DNA of 64,000 nucleotides. Origin: Cordilura impudica. Its lineage: Eukaryota > Arthropoda > Insecta > Diptera > Scathophagidae. The DNA lies in contig CAVMKG010000262.1 in the NCBI GenBank assembly GCA_963682025.1, forward strand, positions 62,001-126,000. Reading direction: 5' to 3'. The translations under genes and the position numbers were made by a program. Shown piece after piece: positions 62,670-64,000 of the stretch (positions are counted from its first letter, which is position 1; each line of letters begins with the position of its first letter). The notes under the pieces are model-generated. The model was given only the letters and a program-made list of their open reading frames with translations, had not been told where the DNA came from and ran no database searches.

Positions 62670-64000
62670 TAAATTTTCTCAAAAATTCTGAAAATTTACA
62701 TTTTGCTTAGTAAATTTTCTTAAAAATTTACCTTTCCTTAGTAAATTTTCTTGAAAATTCTGAAACTTTACCTTTTCCTTAGTAAATTTTCTTAACAATT
62801 TACCTTTCCTTAGTAAATTTTCTCAAAAATTCTGAAAATTTATCTTTTCCGTAGTAAATTTTCTTAAAAATTTACCTTTCCTTAATAAATTTTCTAAAAA
62901 CTTCTGAAAATTAAACTTTTCGTTAGTAAATTTTCTTAAAAATTTACCCTTCCTTAGTAAATTTTCTTAAAAATTCTGAAAATTTACGTTTTGCTTAGTA
63001 AATTTTCTTAACAATTTACCTTTCCTTAGTACATTTTCTCAAAAATTCTGAATATTTACTTTTCCTTAATAAATTTTCTAAAAACTTCTGAAAATTTACC
63101 TTTTCGTTAGTAAATTTTCTTAAAAATTTACCCTTGCTTAGTAAATTTTCTCAAAAATTCTGAAAATTTATCTTTTCCTTAGTAAATTTTGTCGAAAATT
63201 CTGAAACTTTACTTTTACTTAGTAACTTTTCTTAAAAATTTAACTTTCCTTAGTAAATTTTCTCAAAAATTCTGAAAATTTATCTTTTCCTTAGTAAATT
63301 TTCTTAAAAATTTACCTTTCCTTAATAAATTTTCTAAAAACTTCTGAAAATTTAACTTTTCGTTAGTAAATTTTCTTAAAAATTTACCCTTCCTTAGTAA
63401 ATTTTCTTAAAAATTCTGAAAATTTACGTTTTGCTTAGTAAATTTTCTTAACAATTTACCTTTCCTTAGTACATTTTCTCAAAAATTCTGAATATTTACT
63501 TTTCCTTAATAAATTTTCTAAAAACTTCTGAAAATTTACCTTTTCGTTAGTAAATTTTCTAAAAATTTACCCTTGCTTAGTAAATTTTCTCAAAAATTCT
63601 GAAAATTTATCTTTTCCTTAGTAAATTTTCTTAAAAATTTACCTTTCCTTAGTAAATTTTCTTAAAAATTTACCTTTCCTTAGTAAATTTTCTCAAAAAT
63701 TCTGAAAATTTACCTTTTCCTTAGTAAATTTTCTTATAAATTTACCTTTCCCTACTAAGTTTTCTCAAAAATTCTGAAAATTTACATTTTCCTTAGTAAA
63801 TTTTCTTAAAAATTCACCTTCCCTTAGTAAATTTCCTCAAAAATTCTGAAAATTTACTTTTTGCTTTGTAAAAATTCTTAAAAATTTAACTTTCCTTAGT
63901 AAATTTTCTTAAAAATTTACCTTTCATTAGTAAATTTTCTCAAAAATTCTGAAAATTTATATTTTCCTTAGTAAATTTTCTTAAAAATTTACCTTGACTT
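62670..64000. repeat. AT-rich satellite after the LINE
   Basis: Same family as the right block, including a local repeat of about 440 bp (AACTTCTG near 62900 and 63340). Runs to the window end. Nothing else seen. Confidence 0.95.

Overview
The window looks like insect pericentromeric or centromeric heterochromatin: about 48 kb of AT-rich satellite DNA interrupted by three unrelated islands. I see no host protein-coding gene, tRNA, rRNA or CRISPR array. An arthropod source is supported by a Ty3/gypsy element with an arthropod-style TATA plus TCAGT initiator, a LINE with RNase H and a C-terminal CCHC, and a (CCTAA)n tail matching the common insect telomere unit. The order (Hymenoptera, Coleoptera or other) cannot be fixed from sequence alone.

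Layout: 1-22100 satellite; 22101-24758 an island of a 474-bp unit, about 3.9 direct copies then about 1.7 inverted copies; 24759-28172 satellite; 28173-39924 a composite Ty3/gypsy LTR retrotransposon with 4-bp target duplication AACT; 39925-60811 satellite; 60812-62669 a 5'-truncated LINE ending in (CCTAA)4; 62670-64000 satellite.

The satellite is built from variants of 31-, 32- and 40-bp monomers (a 40+32 dimer gives 72 bp) with the core CCTTAGTAAATTTT. Over 1-17500 the monomers are organised in nearly identical higher-order copies of about 5.7-6.2 kb; the right half uses other, shorter and less regular higher-order units. The AnTn tracts lie about 10 or 21 bp apart, so they are helically phased, and each monomer has a TAAATTTT/AAAATTTA dyad.

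The gypsy element has 1.6-kb LTRs carrying a promoter and two minisatellites, a tRNA-Lys-like primer site, gag, a -1 frame pol (protease, RT, RNase H, integrase, GPY module) and a third ORF of unknown function. The 3' part of pol and ORF3 are repeated after a 187-bp LTR stub, as expected from a tandem element that lost 4863 bp between GATG microhomologies. The RNA leader downstream of the inferred start site has no ATG for about 1.38 kb, whereas the 266 bp upstream of it has eight. Integrase is about 13 residues short between its first two catalytic aspartates in both copies. ORF3 is probably expressed from a spliced RNA.
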